Assembly: GCA_027859175.1 (NCBI GenBank)
Contig: JAQIBG010000491.1
Coordinates: 1 to 35,926 of the forward strand
DNA: 35,926 nt
Source: Planctomycetota bacterium
GTDB lineage: Bacteria; Planctomycetota; UBA11346
Direction of reading: 5' to 3'
The notes below the pieces were generated by a model. That model searched no databases and was not told the DNA's origin. It saw nothing but the letters and a program-made list of their open reading frames with translations. A program made the position numbers and the translations under genes. The stretch's first letter is position 1. Each line of letters starts with the position of its first letter. Shown one piece after another: positions 5,752 through 14,375 of the stretch.

Positions 5752-8304
5752 ATGTCTGACGGCCACTTCGTCATTATCGACGGCCATTATTTCTGTTACC
5801 GATTCTTTTTCGGCCGCGGTGATTTGCGCGCGCCCGACGGTCGCCCTACCAACGTCACCTTCGCTTTCGCTGAATTACTCACAAATTTACGCCGCGATCC
5901 TGACATCAGCCACTGGGCCCTCATTTTCGATCACCCTGAACCGAGTTTCCGGCACCGCTTGTTCCCCGACTACAAAGCACAACGCCCGCCCATGCCCGAC
6001 GACCTGCGCAGTCAGCTCGCCGACGTTGAATGCGTTGCCGATGCCATGGGCATCCCGCGCTTGGCGGTGCCCGGCGTTGAGGCCGACGACGTGATCGCCG
6101 GCTTGGCGGTAGCGAGCGCCGAACGCGGATTGCCGGCACGAATCTGCACTCGCGATAAAGACATTGATCAAGTGCTGTCACCTCTGATCAGCACTTGGGA
6201 TCCGCTCAGTGGCCAATTGCGCGGCCCGGCCAATGTCTACGCCGAGCGCGGCGTGGGCCCGGAACAAGTCATCGATTATCTGACCATGGTTGGCGATAGC
6301 GCCGACAACGTGCCTGGGATTCGCGGTATTGGGCCAAAAACCGCGTCCGCCTTGCTGCAACAATACGGCAGCCTCGACGGCGTGTACCAACACATCGACG
6401 ATCTGCGCGGCAAACGACGCGAAAACGTTGAAGCCTTCCGCGAGCGCTTCGCGCTGACCCGCGAACTCATCACGATCTGTGCGGTCAACGATCTGCCTAG
6501 CATCGATAGCTTTGCCAAGGCCGCCGACCTCCCCGCTGGCGCCGCCACCACCCTAGCCGGCTTTGGCTTTGTGGCAGCGCGGTTTGAAGACCGCCCGCGG
6601 CAGGCCGACGCCAGCGATGGCGCCAACTATACGATCTATGAGGCCGCCCAGGTTGAGGCCCAGTGTCAACAACTGCGCCTTGCCCGCCACCCCATCGCCA
6701 TCGCACCAGTCATCGGTAGCGACGGCACGCTGCGCGGCTGCGCGGTGAGTGCCATCAACGCCGATCGCAACGCACGCTACTTGCGCTGCGATAGCCCCAG
6801 CGCGCATAGCGCCCTCGCCGCGCTCCTGGCCGACGCCGGCGTTCCCACGGTGCTCTGCCAAGCCAACAAGGCACTGCGCGAACTTGATGCCGCCGGCATC
6901 GCCCTGCACGGCCTTGCTGGCGACCCAGCCCTCGCCGCCTGGCTGCTCAACCCCGAAGCCGACGCCGCGATTGCCGCCTTAGCCGATCGCCACCTCAACG
7001 AGCAACTCATGGTGGACCCCGACGCACCACGCCAGGCCTGCACCCTGGCCCAAGTCTGCGCGCGCCTTGAGCACGCCCTCAGCGAACACATGGACGACGG
7101 CCTGAACGCCCTGTATCGCGAGCAAGAGTTGCCGGCCCTGGCCGCTTTGGTTGCCGTCAGCAGCCATGGCATCGGCTTCGACCACGACGTACTCGACCTA
7201 CGGTGCGAACACGCCAGCGACTATCTGCAGCAAGTGTTGGCTGAACTGCGCGCGATTGGCGGCGAGCGCTTCAATCCACTCAGCCCAAGTCAAGTAGCCG
7301 AGCTGCTGTTCATCCGCCTTGGCCTGCCGGTGCTGCAAAGCGGTCGCGATGGCGCCAAGATTGACGACGCCACCCTGCGCGCACTGCGCGATCACCATGA
7401 CGCGGTTGATTTGGTGCTGCAGTTCCGCGAACTCAGCCGCCTGCTTGCGGTGCTCGCCGAACCACTCGGCACCCTTGCCAAACGCGATACCCAGCGCCTG
7501 CACGTGTGCTGCGAGCACGACCCCGACAGTGGCCACCTGGCACGCAGCGAACCAAACCTAGACGAACTACCGAGCCGCAGCGATCTCGGACGCGAACTGC
7601 GCGACGCCTTCCGGGCCCGCACTGGCACGGTGCTGCTGAGCGCGGGCTTTAGCGATCCGGCCCTCCATCTGCTGGCACGCTTGGCCAAAGACCAAGACTT
7701 CGCCGCCACAGTCAGCTCCAGCAACGACCCCTACCGGCACCTCGCCGCCAATTTGCACCGCTGTGAATTGGCCGCGATCAGCCCCAGCGCACGGCGCAGC
7801 ACCGCCGCCGTGGTACGCGCCATTGCCACCGGGATGAGCGCTTTCGCCCTTGGCAGTTGGCTCGGCGTGCCGCGCGCGGAAGCCGCCGCCCTGTACGATG
7901 AATTCCTGTGCCTGTACCCCGGCCTCGGCACCTGGTGCGACGGCCTGGTTGCCGAAGCGCGGCAACGCGGGCACGCCGAAACCATCACCGGCCGTCGTCG
8001 CCGCATTGCCCATGCAGGTAACGACGCCGAACGCGTGAGCGGCAACCGCCTGATTCTCCGCTGGACCATCGAGGGCTCCTTGGCCGACATGGTCAAGCGC
8101 GCCCTGGTAACCGCCGTTGGCGATTTACCCAGCGGCGCCGCGCCCGTGCTCGCACTGCGCGACGAACTGGTGATCGAAGCCCCTCTCGCCTGCGCCGATG
8201 CATGCAGCGACGTACTGCACGCCGCCTTTGCGCAGGCCTGGCCCGCGCTCGGCGCCTTCCCTCTTTCACTTCACCGCGGCCCAAGCCTGTTGGCCGCCGG
8301 TTGA
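5752..8304 (+). CDS. polA: DNA polymerase I homologue with intact 5' nuclease and degenerate polymerase domain
   Basis: The start at ATG 5752 gives MSDGHFVIIDGHY, matching the usual PolA N-terminus; the product is 850 residues. Residues 1-290 are a complete flap/5' nuclease: IIDGHY, FDHPEPSFRHRLFPDYKAQR, GVEADDVI (108-115), RDKD (134-137) and GDSADNVPGIRGIGPKTA (from 181). The middle exonuclease-like region lacks the DxE metal motif. The C-terminal polymerase fold is recognisable, but its catalytic residues are not conserved. Motif A reads SAGFSDPAL at about 630-638, so E. coli D705 becomes G632 and E710 becomes A. Motif B reads RRSTAAVVRAIATG, so K758, F762 and Y766 become A, R and T. Motif C is LRDE, keeping D804. 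It is followed by the coaE-rho fusion, as in the chlamydial polA-coaE-rho order. It is probably a nuclease used in Okazaki or repair processing, not a polymerase. Confidence 0.9.
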   Translation: MSDGHFVIIDGHYFCYRFFFGRGDLRAPDGRPTNVTFAFAELLTNLRRDPDISHWALIFDHPEPSFRHRLFPDYKAQRPPMPDDLRSQLADVECVADAMGIPRLAVPGVEADDVIAGLAVASAERGLPARICTRDKDIDQVLSPLISTWDPLSGQLRGPANVYAERGVGPEQVIDYLTMVGDSADNVPGIRGIGPKTASALLQQYGSLDGVYQHIDDLRGKRRENVEAFRERFALTRELITICAVNDLPSIDSFAKAADLPAGAATTLAGFGFVAARFEDRPRQADASDGANYTIYEAAQVEAQCQQLRLARHPIAIAPVIGSDGTLRGCAVSAINADRNARYLRCDSPSAHSALAALLADAGVPTVLCQANKALRELDAAGIALHGLAGDPALAAWLLNPEADAAIAALADRHLNEQLMVDPDAPRQACTLAQVCARLEHALSEHMDDGLNALYREQELPALAALVAVSSHGIGFDHDVLDLRCEHASDYLQQVLAELRAIGGERFNPLSPSQVAELLFIRLGLPVLQSGRDGAKIDDATLRALRDHHDAVDLVLQFRELSRLLAVLAEPLGTLAKRDTQRLHVCCEHDPDSGHLARSEPNLDELPSRSDLGRELRDAFRARTGTVLLSAGFSDPALHLLARLAKDQDFAATVSSSNDPYRHLAANLHRCELAAISPSARRSTAAVVRAIATGMSAFALGSWLGVPRAEAAALYDEFLCLYPGLGTWCDGLVAEARQRGHAETITGRRRRIAHAGNDAERVSGNRLILRWTIEGSLADMVKRALVTAVGDLPSGAAPVLALRDELVIEAPLACADACSDVLHAAFAQAWPALGAFPLSLHRGPSLLAAG

Positions 8305-8361
8305 ACACACTCACCCCCATACCTCACAGTTGCGGCACGGTGCCGCCCGGAGAATCCATCC

Positions 8362-10569
8362 GTGTCTTTTGATGATGCCAATGTCAGGGAAAAACCCCCC
8401 ATGAATGATACCAATGATAATCGCGGCGGTGGTAACAACCGTCGTCGTCGCCGCCGTCGTGGTGGCAATAATAGCAACCGTCGCGAAGGCGGCGGTGGCG
8501 AGATCGACTGGGCCCAGGTTGAGCAAATGCTCAAAGTGCCGGAAGACCGCACCATCCTGATCGGCCTGACCGGCGAACCCGGTGCCGGCAAGAGTTCGCT
8601 GGCCGCTGAGTTCGCCAGCCTCGGTGCTGAAGTCATCGACGTGGACGCCGCCGGCCATGACGCGATTCAAACGCCCGCCACCAAGAAAAAGCTCGTTGAA
8701 GCCTTCGGTGACGAGATCCTGGCCGAAGACGGTGCAATCGATCGCAGCAAGTTGGCCAGCAAGGCCTTTGCTGACGCCGACAGCACCGCCGCGCTCAATA
8801 AGATCGTGCACCCCCGCATCAGCGCGAAGGTCAAGGCCCTCCTGAAAAAGGCTGGCAACTTCGTGGTGATCGACGCGGCCCTGCTCGGCGAACTCGGCTT
8901 TGCCGCCGATGCCGATCAAACCGTCTACGTGCGCGCTCCGCGCGAACTGCGCTTGGCGCGGGTCGCCGAGCGTGGTTGGGACGAAGCCGAACTGGCCCGG
9001 CGCGAAGCCGCGCTTGGCGACGACGAAGAACGCCGCAAAGGCTGCCAACTCACCGTTGAGAACAGCGCCGACCGCAAGTTGCTGACCACCTACGCCCGCA
9101 CCATTATGGCGCGCCTGCTCAACATCGACTTGAGCCAGATGCGCCGACCCCCGGCCGACACCGGTGGTGATGATCGCGGCGAACGCAGTGATCGCGGCGA
9201 ACGCAGTGATCGTGGCGAACGCAGTGATCGTGACGAACGCAGTGAACGCGAGCCCCAGCGCGAGCGTGAGCCAGAGCGTGAACCAGTAGAAGTGTCGCTC
9301 GACACCTACCTGGAGCGGCGTCTGCCCGACCTGCAAAAGGAAGGCGAAGAGCTTGAAGTCCGCGATGTTCGCTGGCTCAAGACAGTAGACCTGGTCTGCG
9401 AGATCTTGCGCCGCGTAGCCGGCCAACGTCAAGATGTGATCAAGGTCAGCGGCTACATCGAACTCGGCAACAAGGAGCAAAACGGCTATATCCGCTCGCC
9501 CCTGAATCAGTATGCCGCCACCAACACCGACACCTTCATCACCGGTCAACAGTTGCGACGCTTCGGCCTCAAGGCCGGCATGCATGTTGAAGGCACGGCG
9601 CGCGCCTCGCGCGGCAATGAAAAGTGCCCGCAGTTGCTCGCCATCAGCACGGTGATGAATGAGCCGATTGAAAATCGGACCCGCGTACGCGAGTTCCGCA
9701 GCCTCACCCCGCTGCACGCCACCGACCGGCTGTTCATGGAACTGCCAACCGACCCCACCGATTACAACCTCCGGATCATCGATCTGGTGGCACCGATCGG
9801 CAAAGGCCAGCGTGGCCTGATCGTGGCCCAGCCCAAGTGCGGCAAAACGGTGTACCTGCAGAAGATTGCCAACGCGATCACCACCAATAACCCGGAAGTC
9901 ACCCTGATGGTGTTGCTCATTGACGAGCGCCCGGAAGAAGTGACCGACATGGAACGCTCGGTCAACGGGGAGGTCATTGCCTCCACCTTCGACCAACCCG
10001 CCAGCCGCCACGTGCAGGTGGCGGAAACCGCGATCAACAAGGCCAAGCGTTTGGTCGAACTTGGCCAAGACGTGGTGATCCTGCTCGACTCGATCACCCG
10101 CCTAGCGCGCGCCTACAACACCGAGGCACCCAACTCGGGCCGCATCATGTCGGGCGGCATCGAGTCGACCGCGCTGATCAAGCCCAAGCAGTTCTTCGGT
10201 GCGGCGCGTAACATCGAAGAGGGCGGCAGCCTCACCATTCTGGCGACCGCTCTGGTCGATACCGGTTCGGTGATGGACACCGTGATCTTCGAAGAGTTCA
10301 AGGGCACCGGTAATATGGAACTGGTCCTCGATCGCCGCTTGGCCAACAAGCGCATCTTCCCGGCCGTGGATACCTCGCAGTCTGGCACCCGTAAGGATGA
10401 CCTGCTGATCAAGGACCCGGAAGAGATGAAGCGCCTGTGGACTCTGCGCCGCTACCTGTCGGACCGCAGCCCCCAAGACGCGGTCGAATTCCTTAAGGGT
10501 CGCCTCAAGACCTATAAGACCAACATTGAATTCCTGATGACCATCGATCCGGATAAAAATGTGATCTAA
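8362..10569 (+). CDS. Fusion protein: dephospho-CoA kinase (CoaE) + transcription termination factor Rho
   Basis: One uninterrupted 735-codon frame encodes two enzymes. After an Asn/Arg/Gly-rich basic tail (residues 15-47), residues 64-255 form CoaE, which phosphorylates dephospho-CoA to CoA. The P-loop is [12 protein letters not shown], followed by [24 protein letters not shown] and IVHPRI. A charged linker (262-308) with SDRGER repeats leads into Rho. Its N-terminal helical domain starts near 311, and the cold-shock-like RNA-binding region covers about 350-430. The RecA-type ATPase has a P-loop QPKCGKT (490-496), with [24 protein letters not shown] and [13 protein letters not shown]. All Rho motor motifs look intact. 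GTG 8362 (GGAGA upstream) is used; ATG 8401 is an alternative that loses only 13 residues. The gene lies 57 bases after polA, with an intrinsic terminator behind it. Confidence 0.93.
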   Translation: MSFDDANVREKPPMNDTNDNRGGGNNRRRRRRRGGNNSNRREGGGGEIDWAQVEQMLKVPEDRTILIGLTGEPGAGKSSLAAEFASLGAEVIDVDAAGHDAIQTPATKKKLVEAFGDEILAEDGAIDRSKLASKAFADADSTAALNKIVHPRISAKVKALLKKAGNFVVIDAALLGELGFAADADQTVYVRAPRELRLARVAERGWDEAELARREAALGDDEERRKGCQLTVENSADRKLLTTYARTIMARLLNIDLSQMRRPPADTGGDDRGERSDRGERSDRGERSDRDERSEREPQREREPEREPVEVSLDTYLERRLPDLQKEGEELEVRDVRWLKTVDLVCEILRRVAGQRQDVIKVSGYIELGNKEQNGYIRSPLNQYAATNTDTFITGQQLRRFGLKAGMHVEGTARASRGNEKCPQLLAISTVMNEPIENRTRVREFRSLTPLHATDRLFMELPTDPTDYNLRIIDLVAPIGKGQRGLIVAQPKCGKTVYLQKIANAITTNNPEVTLMVLLIDERPEEVTDMERSVNGEVIASTFDQPASRHVQVAETAINKAKRLVELGQDVVILLDSITRLARAYNTEAPNSGRIMSGGIESTALIKPKQFFGAARNIEEGGSLTILATALVDTGSVMDTVIFEEFKGTGNMELVLDRRLANKRIFPAVDTSQSGTRKDDLLIKDPEEMKRLWTLRRYLSDRSPQDAVEFLKGRLKTYKTNIEFLMTIDPDKNVI
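9172..9243 (+). repeat. Four 18-bp direct repeats in the CoaE-Rho linker
   Basis: GATCGCGGCGAACGCAGT is repeated four times head to tail (9172, 9190, 9208, 9226) with one or two substitutions in the last copies. It encodes the six-residue unit DRGERS. The repeat keeps the frame and can therefore expand or contract by slippage without breaking the fusion. Confidence 0.9.
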
Positions 10570-10593
10570 GGATTACGCGAGTCTGCTCGCTGG

Positions 10594-10628
10594 ACCCCAG
10601 GGCTCATGATGAGCCCTGGGGTTTTTTT
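10594..10628 (+). terminator. Rho-independent terminator after the coaE-rho fusion
   Basis: A perfect 13-bp stem CCCCAGGGCTCAT/ATGAGCCCTGGGG with a very short loop is followed by seven T residues, 25 bases downstream of the stop codon. It probably ends the polA - coaE-rho transcript. Confidence 0.95.
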
Positions 10629-10789
10629 AGGTCCTGGGTCCTAGGACGCTTGCAAGCAAGCTTGGAAACGGGGTTGCCACCCCGATACCCGGCCTCCACA
10701 GCCCGTTCACGGCTAGCCTCGGCTGTTCCACAATCTAAGCGCCGCAGGCGCGTACCAGGGGCCAGAACCCGTCCACACAAGCCTGCCGG
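10629..10789. other. Non-coding stretch with short inverted repeats
   Basis: No credible gene is seen. CGGGGT-TGCC-ACCCCG (10669-10684) forms a small perfect hairpin, and CTTGCAAG and GTCCTAGGAC are short palindromes. The hairpin is not followed by T residues. No known RNA family was recognised. Confidence 0.4.
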
Positions 10790-10817
10790 TTGAGCACCGC
10801 TCCCACTTGCCTAGTAT
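10790..10817 (+). promoter_or_regulatory. Putative promoter directly abutting the secreted hydrolase gene
   Basis: TTGAGC (10790-10795) and TAGTAT (10812-10817) are separated by 16 bases. The expected start of transcription, near 10824, coincides with the ATG at 10825, and there is no Shine-Dalgarno sequence, so the transcript may be leaderless. Confidence 0.5.
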
Positions 10818-10824
10818 ACCCACC

Positions 10825-12099
10825 ATGAAATGCCTCCGCCTTGCCGCCACCCTGGCCCTCTGCATCTCTTTGCTCGGTGCGATGGAATTATCTCCCGGCG
10901 CCCAGTTTGACATCGCCCTCCCTGAACTCGGTGCCACCAGCGACGGTGGCACTGGCCGCGTTGGGATTTCACTGCCGAAAGACTATGATGCCGAGCGCTT
11001 GTTTCCGGTGATCTGTTGGTTTGGTGGCGGCGAGGGCGGCGCTGACCCCAAGCCGATGACGCAGATGATCAATAACACGGGATACATCGTGTTCGCTCTG
11101 CCCTATCAGAAGGGCAAGTTGTGGGGCAGTCCGCTGAGCTGGTATATGCCGATGATTGAGGCCGGCCTGGCCGCCGTCCCCAATGCCAACCGCCACGTTA
11201 TGGTTGCCGCGGGCTTTTCCTCTGGTGGCGGCGCTACGGGCGTGGTGTGTTTCAATAAGGCCGGCATGGATTTGTTCTGCGGGATGATCCCATCTGGCCT
11301 TGCGCCCGACTTCATCGAAGTCAAACACCCGCGCTTCCAAGGCTTTCCGGTACTCGCCATCATCGGCGAGAAAGACACGCAGCATGACCGCCTCGGACAA
11401 ATGCACACCTTTCGAGATCTGGCCCAGCGGGCCGGGCTCGACCTGACCTACGTAGAGATGAAGGGCGTTGGCCACAAACTCGACAAACAGTGCTGGCCTC
11501 AGGTGCAAGAATTCCTGGCCAACAAGATTGCCGCCCCCAATGCTGCGCGCTTCGCCGCGATGATGGACCAAGCCGCCAAGAAAAACCGCTGGGATGCCGC
11601 GCTTCCAGCAGCACGCGCTGTTCTCGGCCTGAGCCCCAGCGACAGCCCCGAAGCGCAGCGCGCCAACGAATGCCTGGCCGCCGCGTCGCAGGCTGCCACC
11701 GATGCACTCAGCGAACTCGGTGACAAGGAAGACCCCAAGAAACTCTATGCCCTGACCCAGCAGTTCGCTGGAACCAAGGGCGGGGCCGAAGCCCAGCAAC
11801 GCTACGACGCCCTCGCCGCAGCAAGCGAAGCGCCGACGCAGCCAGAGGCCTTAGCCAAAGCGCGTGATGTCAGCACCTGGCTGAAGAGTATCGGCAAATT
11901 CGTCAAGAAATGGCCAGGCAGCGCCACTAGCATCGAACTGATGGCCAGCGTCGACCCCTACCTCAAACAGCGCCTCGATGCGATTGCCGCCATCGACGAT
12001 CCCAAGCTCCGCAAAAAAGAATTAATCAGTTTCGCCAAGCAGTTCAAAGACCGCGCCATCGCCCACGACGCCGTAGCCTTACTCAAAGCCCCAAACTGA
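10825..12099 (+). CDS. Secreted alpha/beta hydrolase with C-terminal helical domain
   Basis: ATG 10825 gives MKCLRLAATLALCISLLGA, a Sec signal peptide; the ORF-track TTG six codons upstream would spoil it. The 424-residue protein has an esterase/PHB-depolymerase-like fold. PVICWFGGGEGG supplies the oxyanion region, GFSSGGG (serine near 132) the nucleophile elbow, GEKDTQ the acid and GVGHKL the histidine, so the triad looks complete. From about residue 245 a helical, Ala/Lys/Gln-rich domain follows, with TPR-like character, perhaps for binding partners at the cell surface. The 3' end overlaps the convergent tatD gene by 17 bases. Likely exported and active on an ester or peptide substrate that cannot be named. 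Confidence 0.8.
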   Translation: MKCLRLAATLALCISLLGAMELSPGAQFDIALPELGATSDGGTGRVGISLPKDYDAERLFPVICWFGGGEGGADPKPMTQMINNTGYIVFALPYQKGKLWGSPLSWYMPMIEAGLAAVPNANRHVMVAAGFSSGGGATGVVCFNKAGMDLFCGMIPSGLAPDFIEVKHPRFQGFPVLAIIGEKDTQHDRLGQMHTFRDLAQRAGLDLTYVEMKGVGHKLDKQCWPQVQEFLANKIAAPNAARFAAMMDQAAKKNRWDAALPAARAVLGLSPSDSPEAQRANECLAAASQAATDALSELGDKEDPKKLYALTQQFAGTKGGAEAQQRYDALAAASEAPTQPEALAKARDVSTWLKSIGKFVKKWPGSATSIELMASVDPYLKQRLDAIAAIDDPKLRKKELISFAKQFKDRAIAHDAVALLKAPN

Positions 12100-12865
12100 A
12101 CAGGCTATTCGCATTGCGCGTGGTCCATGCCGCCACGTGCTCGGGCGCTTCGCCGCGCAGGTCTGCAACGAATGCGCAGGTGTGAGTCATCAAGGCAGGT
12201 TCACAGCGCTTGCCGCGCTTGGGCGTTGGCGCCAAGTATGGGCTGTCGGTTTCCAGCAGCAGGCGGTCATTGGGCACCACTTTGGCTGCCTCCTGAACGT
12301 CGGCTGCGTTTTTGTAGGTCACGATGCCGTTAAAAGCGAGGTACCAGCCTAAGGCCAAATAGGCCTCGGCATCGGCGGGGCCGCCGGTGAAACTGTGAAT
12401 CACCCCGCCAACACCGGGATGCTCGGCCAACACCCGCTGCATATCCGCATGGCATTCGCGCGCATGAATCACCACGGGCAAGCCGTGCCGCTGCGCCATC
12501 GCAAGCTGAGCGTGCAATTGCGCCTGCTGAACCGCTGCCGCTGGCAGATAGTCGTAGTGGTAATCAAGGCCCACCTCGCCCAGGGCAACGCAGCCGGTAG
12601 CCGGCAACAAGACGTCAAGCTCAGCGAGTTCGGCATCAAAGGCCTCGCCAGCATGATAAGCCGAAAAGGGATCAAGACCGGCCGCCATACGCAACAAGTT
12701 GGGATGCTGCGCCACCACCGTGGCGCAGGCGCGGGCGTCAGCGATACCCGTACCGATGGTGATGGCCCGCACAATGCCCGCCGCACCAATGCGTGCGATC
12801 ATGTCATCGCGATCCGTGTCAAAGCGATCGGCGGTCAGATGGCAATGGGTATCAACCAGATTCAT
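12083..12865 (-). CDS. tatD: TatD family metal-dependent hydrolase (DNase)
   Basis: This 260-residue TIM-barrel amidohydrolase-superfamily protein has every expected metal ligand: DTHCHL at residues 5-10, the glutamate of GEVGLDYHYD, histidines in VIHARE and VIHSFTGG, and the aspartate in LETDSPYLAP. TatD proteins are Mg-dependent 3'-5' DNases used in oxidative-damage repair and DNA turnover, and some act as D-aminoacyl-tRNA or peptide hydrolases. Length and start at ATG 12865 fit the family. It stands alone on the minus strand and overlaps the convergent hydrolase gene, so the two 3' ends may produce antisense transcripts. The symbol tatD denotes the family; ycfH-like paralogues cannot be told apart here. 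Confidence 0.93.
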   Translation of the reverse strand: MNLVDTHCHLTADRFDTDRDDMIARIGAAGIVRAITIGTGIADARACATVVAQHPNLLRMAAGLDPFSAYHAGEAFDAELAELDVLLPATGCVALGEVGLDYHYDYLPAAAVQQAQLHAQLAMAQRHGLPVVIHARECHADMQRVLAEHPGVGGVIHSFTGGPADAEAYLALGWYLAFNGIVTYKNAADVQEAAKVVPNDRLLLETDSPYLAPTPKRGKRCEPALMTHTCAFVADLRGEAPEHVAAWTTRNANSLFSLGL

Positions 12866-12962
12866 AGCGCGGCACCATAGAGCGGGCTCGGCGAAGTGAA
12901 GGCCTGCCCCCGAGCTTGAGTGCCATCGCAGAATGATGTTTTAAAACGTATCCGACAACCGG

Positions 12963-13829
12963 TTAACGCTTCTCGAGGGCTTCGAGGAATGCCTTCTCGC
13001 GCACACGCGCTGCATCGGGCTCGAGCATGGGCAGATGCGCCCGCACACTCAACACCGGCTTGCGCTTGGTATCGAGAAGACGCTTGAGCTGGCCCGACTC
13101 GTCGGCCTGAACAACGAATTCCTCACCGGCGATGGTGACCGCGGTATCGTTCCAGCGCAAAGCCCCAAGCTTGGGCTCGGCGTCAAACAGATCGAGTAAT
13201 GGCACGCTGCCGTTTGTGTTGCTACGCCACACCATGGCCAGGAGCAAAGGCGCCAGCCTGCGGTCCCAAGCCTTTGGGCCAGGCCGCTTATCCGAGCGCT
13301 CAGCCGTAAAAATATCGCCACCGACCGTGCGTTCGATCTCATGCCGCACGCGGTAACCGGCCGGTTCGTCATCGTCACGGTATTCGGCTTGGCTGAGGCG
13401 GCTGCGCTCCATCCAAGCCTGAATCAGCAAAGCATCATCAAGCAGCACCCAGGGGTGCGGATCGAGAAGAGTTCCGCCAAGCTCGTCGGGCGTTGGCTGC
13501 GTGTACAGCACCTGCAACACACGACCACCAAAGGCGGCGTTGCTCGGCCCGAGCCGCAGCCAGAACCGCTCGCCCTGCCAGGTGCCATCACATTCAAACT
13601 GACCATCAGGTAGGGCTGGAAGCGCGACTTCCGCCACGGCCGTGGCCCCATCCGCCAGCACTGACTCAGCAGGCTCGCTGGCGTCAGCTGCCGCCGTGAC
13701 CGTCTCAGCGGCGTCAGGCTCCGCGCTGCTTGCATCAACACTCGTGTCAGCACCACTGCCACAGCCGAAGCATACCAGGGCCAAGGCCGTTACCAGGTAC
13801 GCAGGTCCAAGCTGCCTGATTCGCTGCAT
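12963..13829 (-). CDS. Predicted lipoprotein of unknown function
   Basis: The ATG at 13829 is chosen over 13847 because GGGGAG lies ten bases upstream. The 288-residue protein opens with a charged n-region and hydrophobic core ending VCFGCGSG, an imperfect lipobox whose cysteine would be lipidated. A Ser/Ala/Glu-rich low-complexity linker (to about residue 70) resembles that of the lipoprotein at 19554. The rest is a soluble globular domain containing GTWQGERFWLRLGPSN and a basic C-terminus. It is the last gene of a minus-strand operon containing a DUF3592 protein, an FAH-family hydrolase and a one-TM protein. No family was recognised; a periplasmic or outer-membrane location is inferred. Confidence 0.75.
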   Translation of the reverse strand: MQRIRQLGPAYLVTALALVCFGCGSGADTSVDASSAEPDAAETVTAAADASEPAESVLADGATAVAEVALPALPDGQFECDGTWQGERFWLRLGPSNAAFGGRVLQVLYTQPTPDELGGTLLDPHPWVLLDDALLIQAWMERSRLSQAEYRDDDEPAGYRVRHEIERTVGGDIFTAERSDKRPGPKAWDRRLAPLLLAMVWRSNTNGSVPLLDLFDAEPKLGALRWNDTAVTIAGEEFVVQADESGQLKRLLDTKRKPVLSVRAHLPMLEPDAARVREKAFLEALEKR

Positions 13830-13850
13830 GGCGGTTATACTCCCCATGGG

Positions 13851-14375
13851 TCAACGCTCCTCATCGCTTGTGGTTCGCTTCCAAGGCCGCCGCAGGATCA
13901 ACAGTGCCATCCACGTAAGCGGCGGCGACAGCACCATCAGCAAGCCCAGATGCGGCATCGACAAGAATAGCTTGTCGGCGCCAGGCCGAATTTCCGCACG
14001 CACAGTGTGCATGGGGTCTCCAGGCTGGTAATACACGCGCGATTGGGCGCGGCCCGCCCGGACCTGATTGATAAAGCGTTCGGCCTCAGCGTCGCTCAAG
14101 ACTAAGTCTGGCAACAATTGGCCAAAGCGGTCGCAGCGAGCGTAGCCAAGACCAACAACCGGGCCGGCGTGGGCCGGGTGGTCACCCGGCAGAATATCGA
14201 ACTCATAGACCACCGCCAAGCGCACTTGGCCATCGTCTGTCGCTTCCGCGAAGGCGTCTACGATGGTGCCCACCACAGGGCGAAAACGCACACTCGTGAT
14301 GAGCGACGGACCGGCCAAGCTGAGCCCAACGACCATAATCATCAGGCCGACTAGAAAATTGGTGCGCCCGATCAC
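13851..14375 (-). CDS. DUF3592-like membrane protein
   Basis: The ORF track begins far upstream, but GTG 14375 overlaps the preceding stop as GTGA, and translation from it gives a sensible N-terminal membrane segment (FLVGLMIMVVGLSLAGPSL). The 174-residue product has two transmembrane helices, at about 8-28 and 140-160. They flank an extracytoplasmic domain containing PVVGTIVDAF, VVYEFDI and VYYQPGDPMHTV, the pattern of DUF3592 proteins. That family has no established function. It sits between the FAH-family gene and the lipoprotein gene in a coupled operon. A second protein of similar architecture is encoded at 26113. Confidence 0.75.
   Translation of the reverse strand: MIGRTNFLVGLMIMVVGLSLAGPSLITSVRFRPVVGTIVDAFAEATDDGQVRLAVVYEFDILPGDHPAHAGPVVGLGYARCDRFGQLLPDLVLSDAEAERFINQVRAGRAQSRVYYQPGDPMHTVRAEIRPGADKLFLSMPHLGLLMVLSPPLTWMALLILRRPWKRTTSDEER

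Noticed and set aside
8311-10068. 585-codon minus-strand ORF antisense to the CoaE-Rho gene
   Set aside because: It is a shadow of a high-GC gene; its protein is repetitive (for example runs of FAAITAFA from the repeat and Arg codons) and matches nothing.
12938-12947. GTTTTAAAAC palindrome downstream of the lipoprotein gene
   Set aside because: It is too short and AT-only to be a terminator, and no regulator site could be matched to it.
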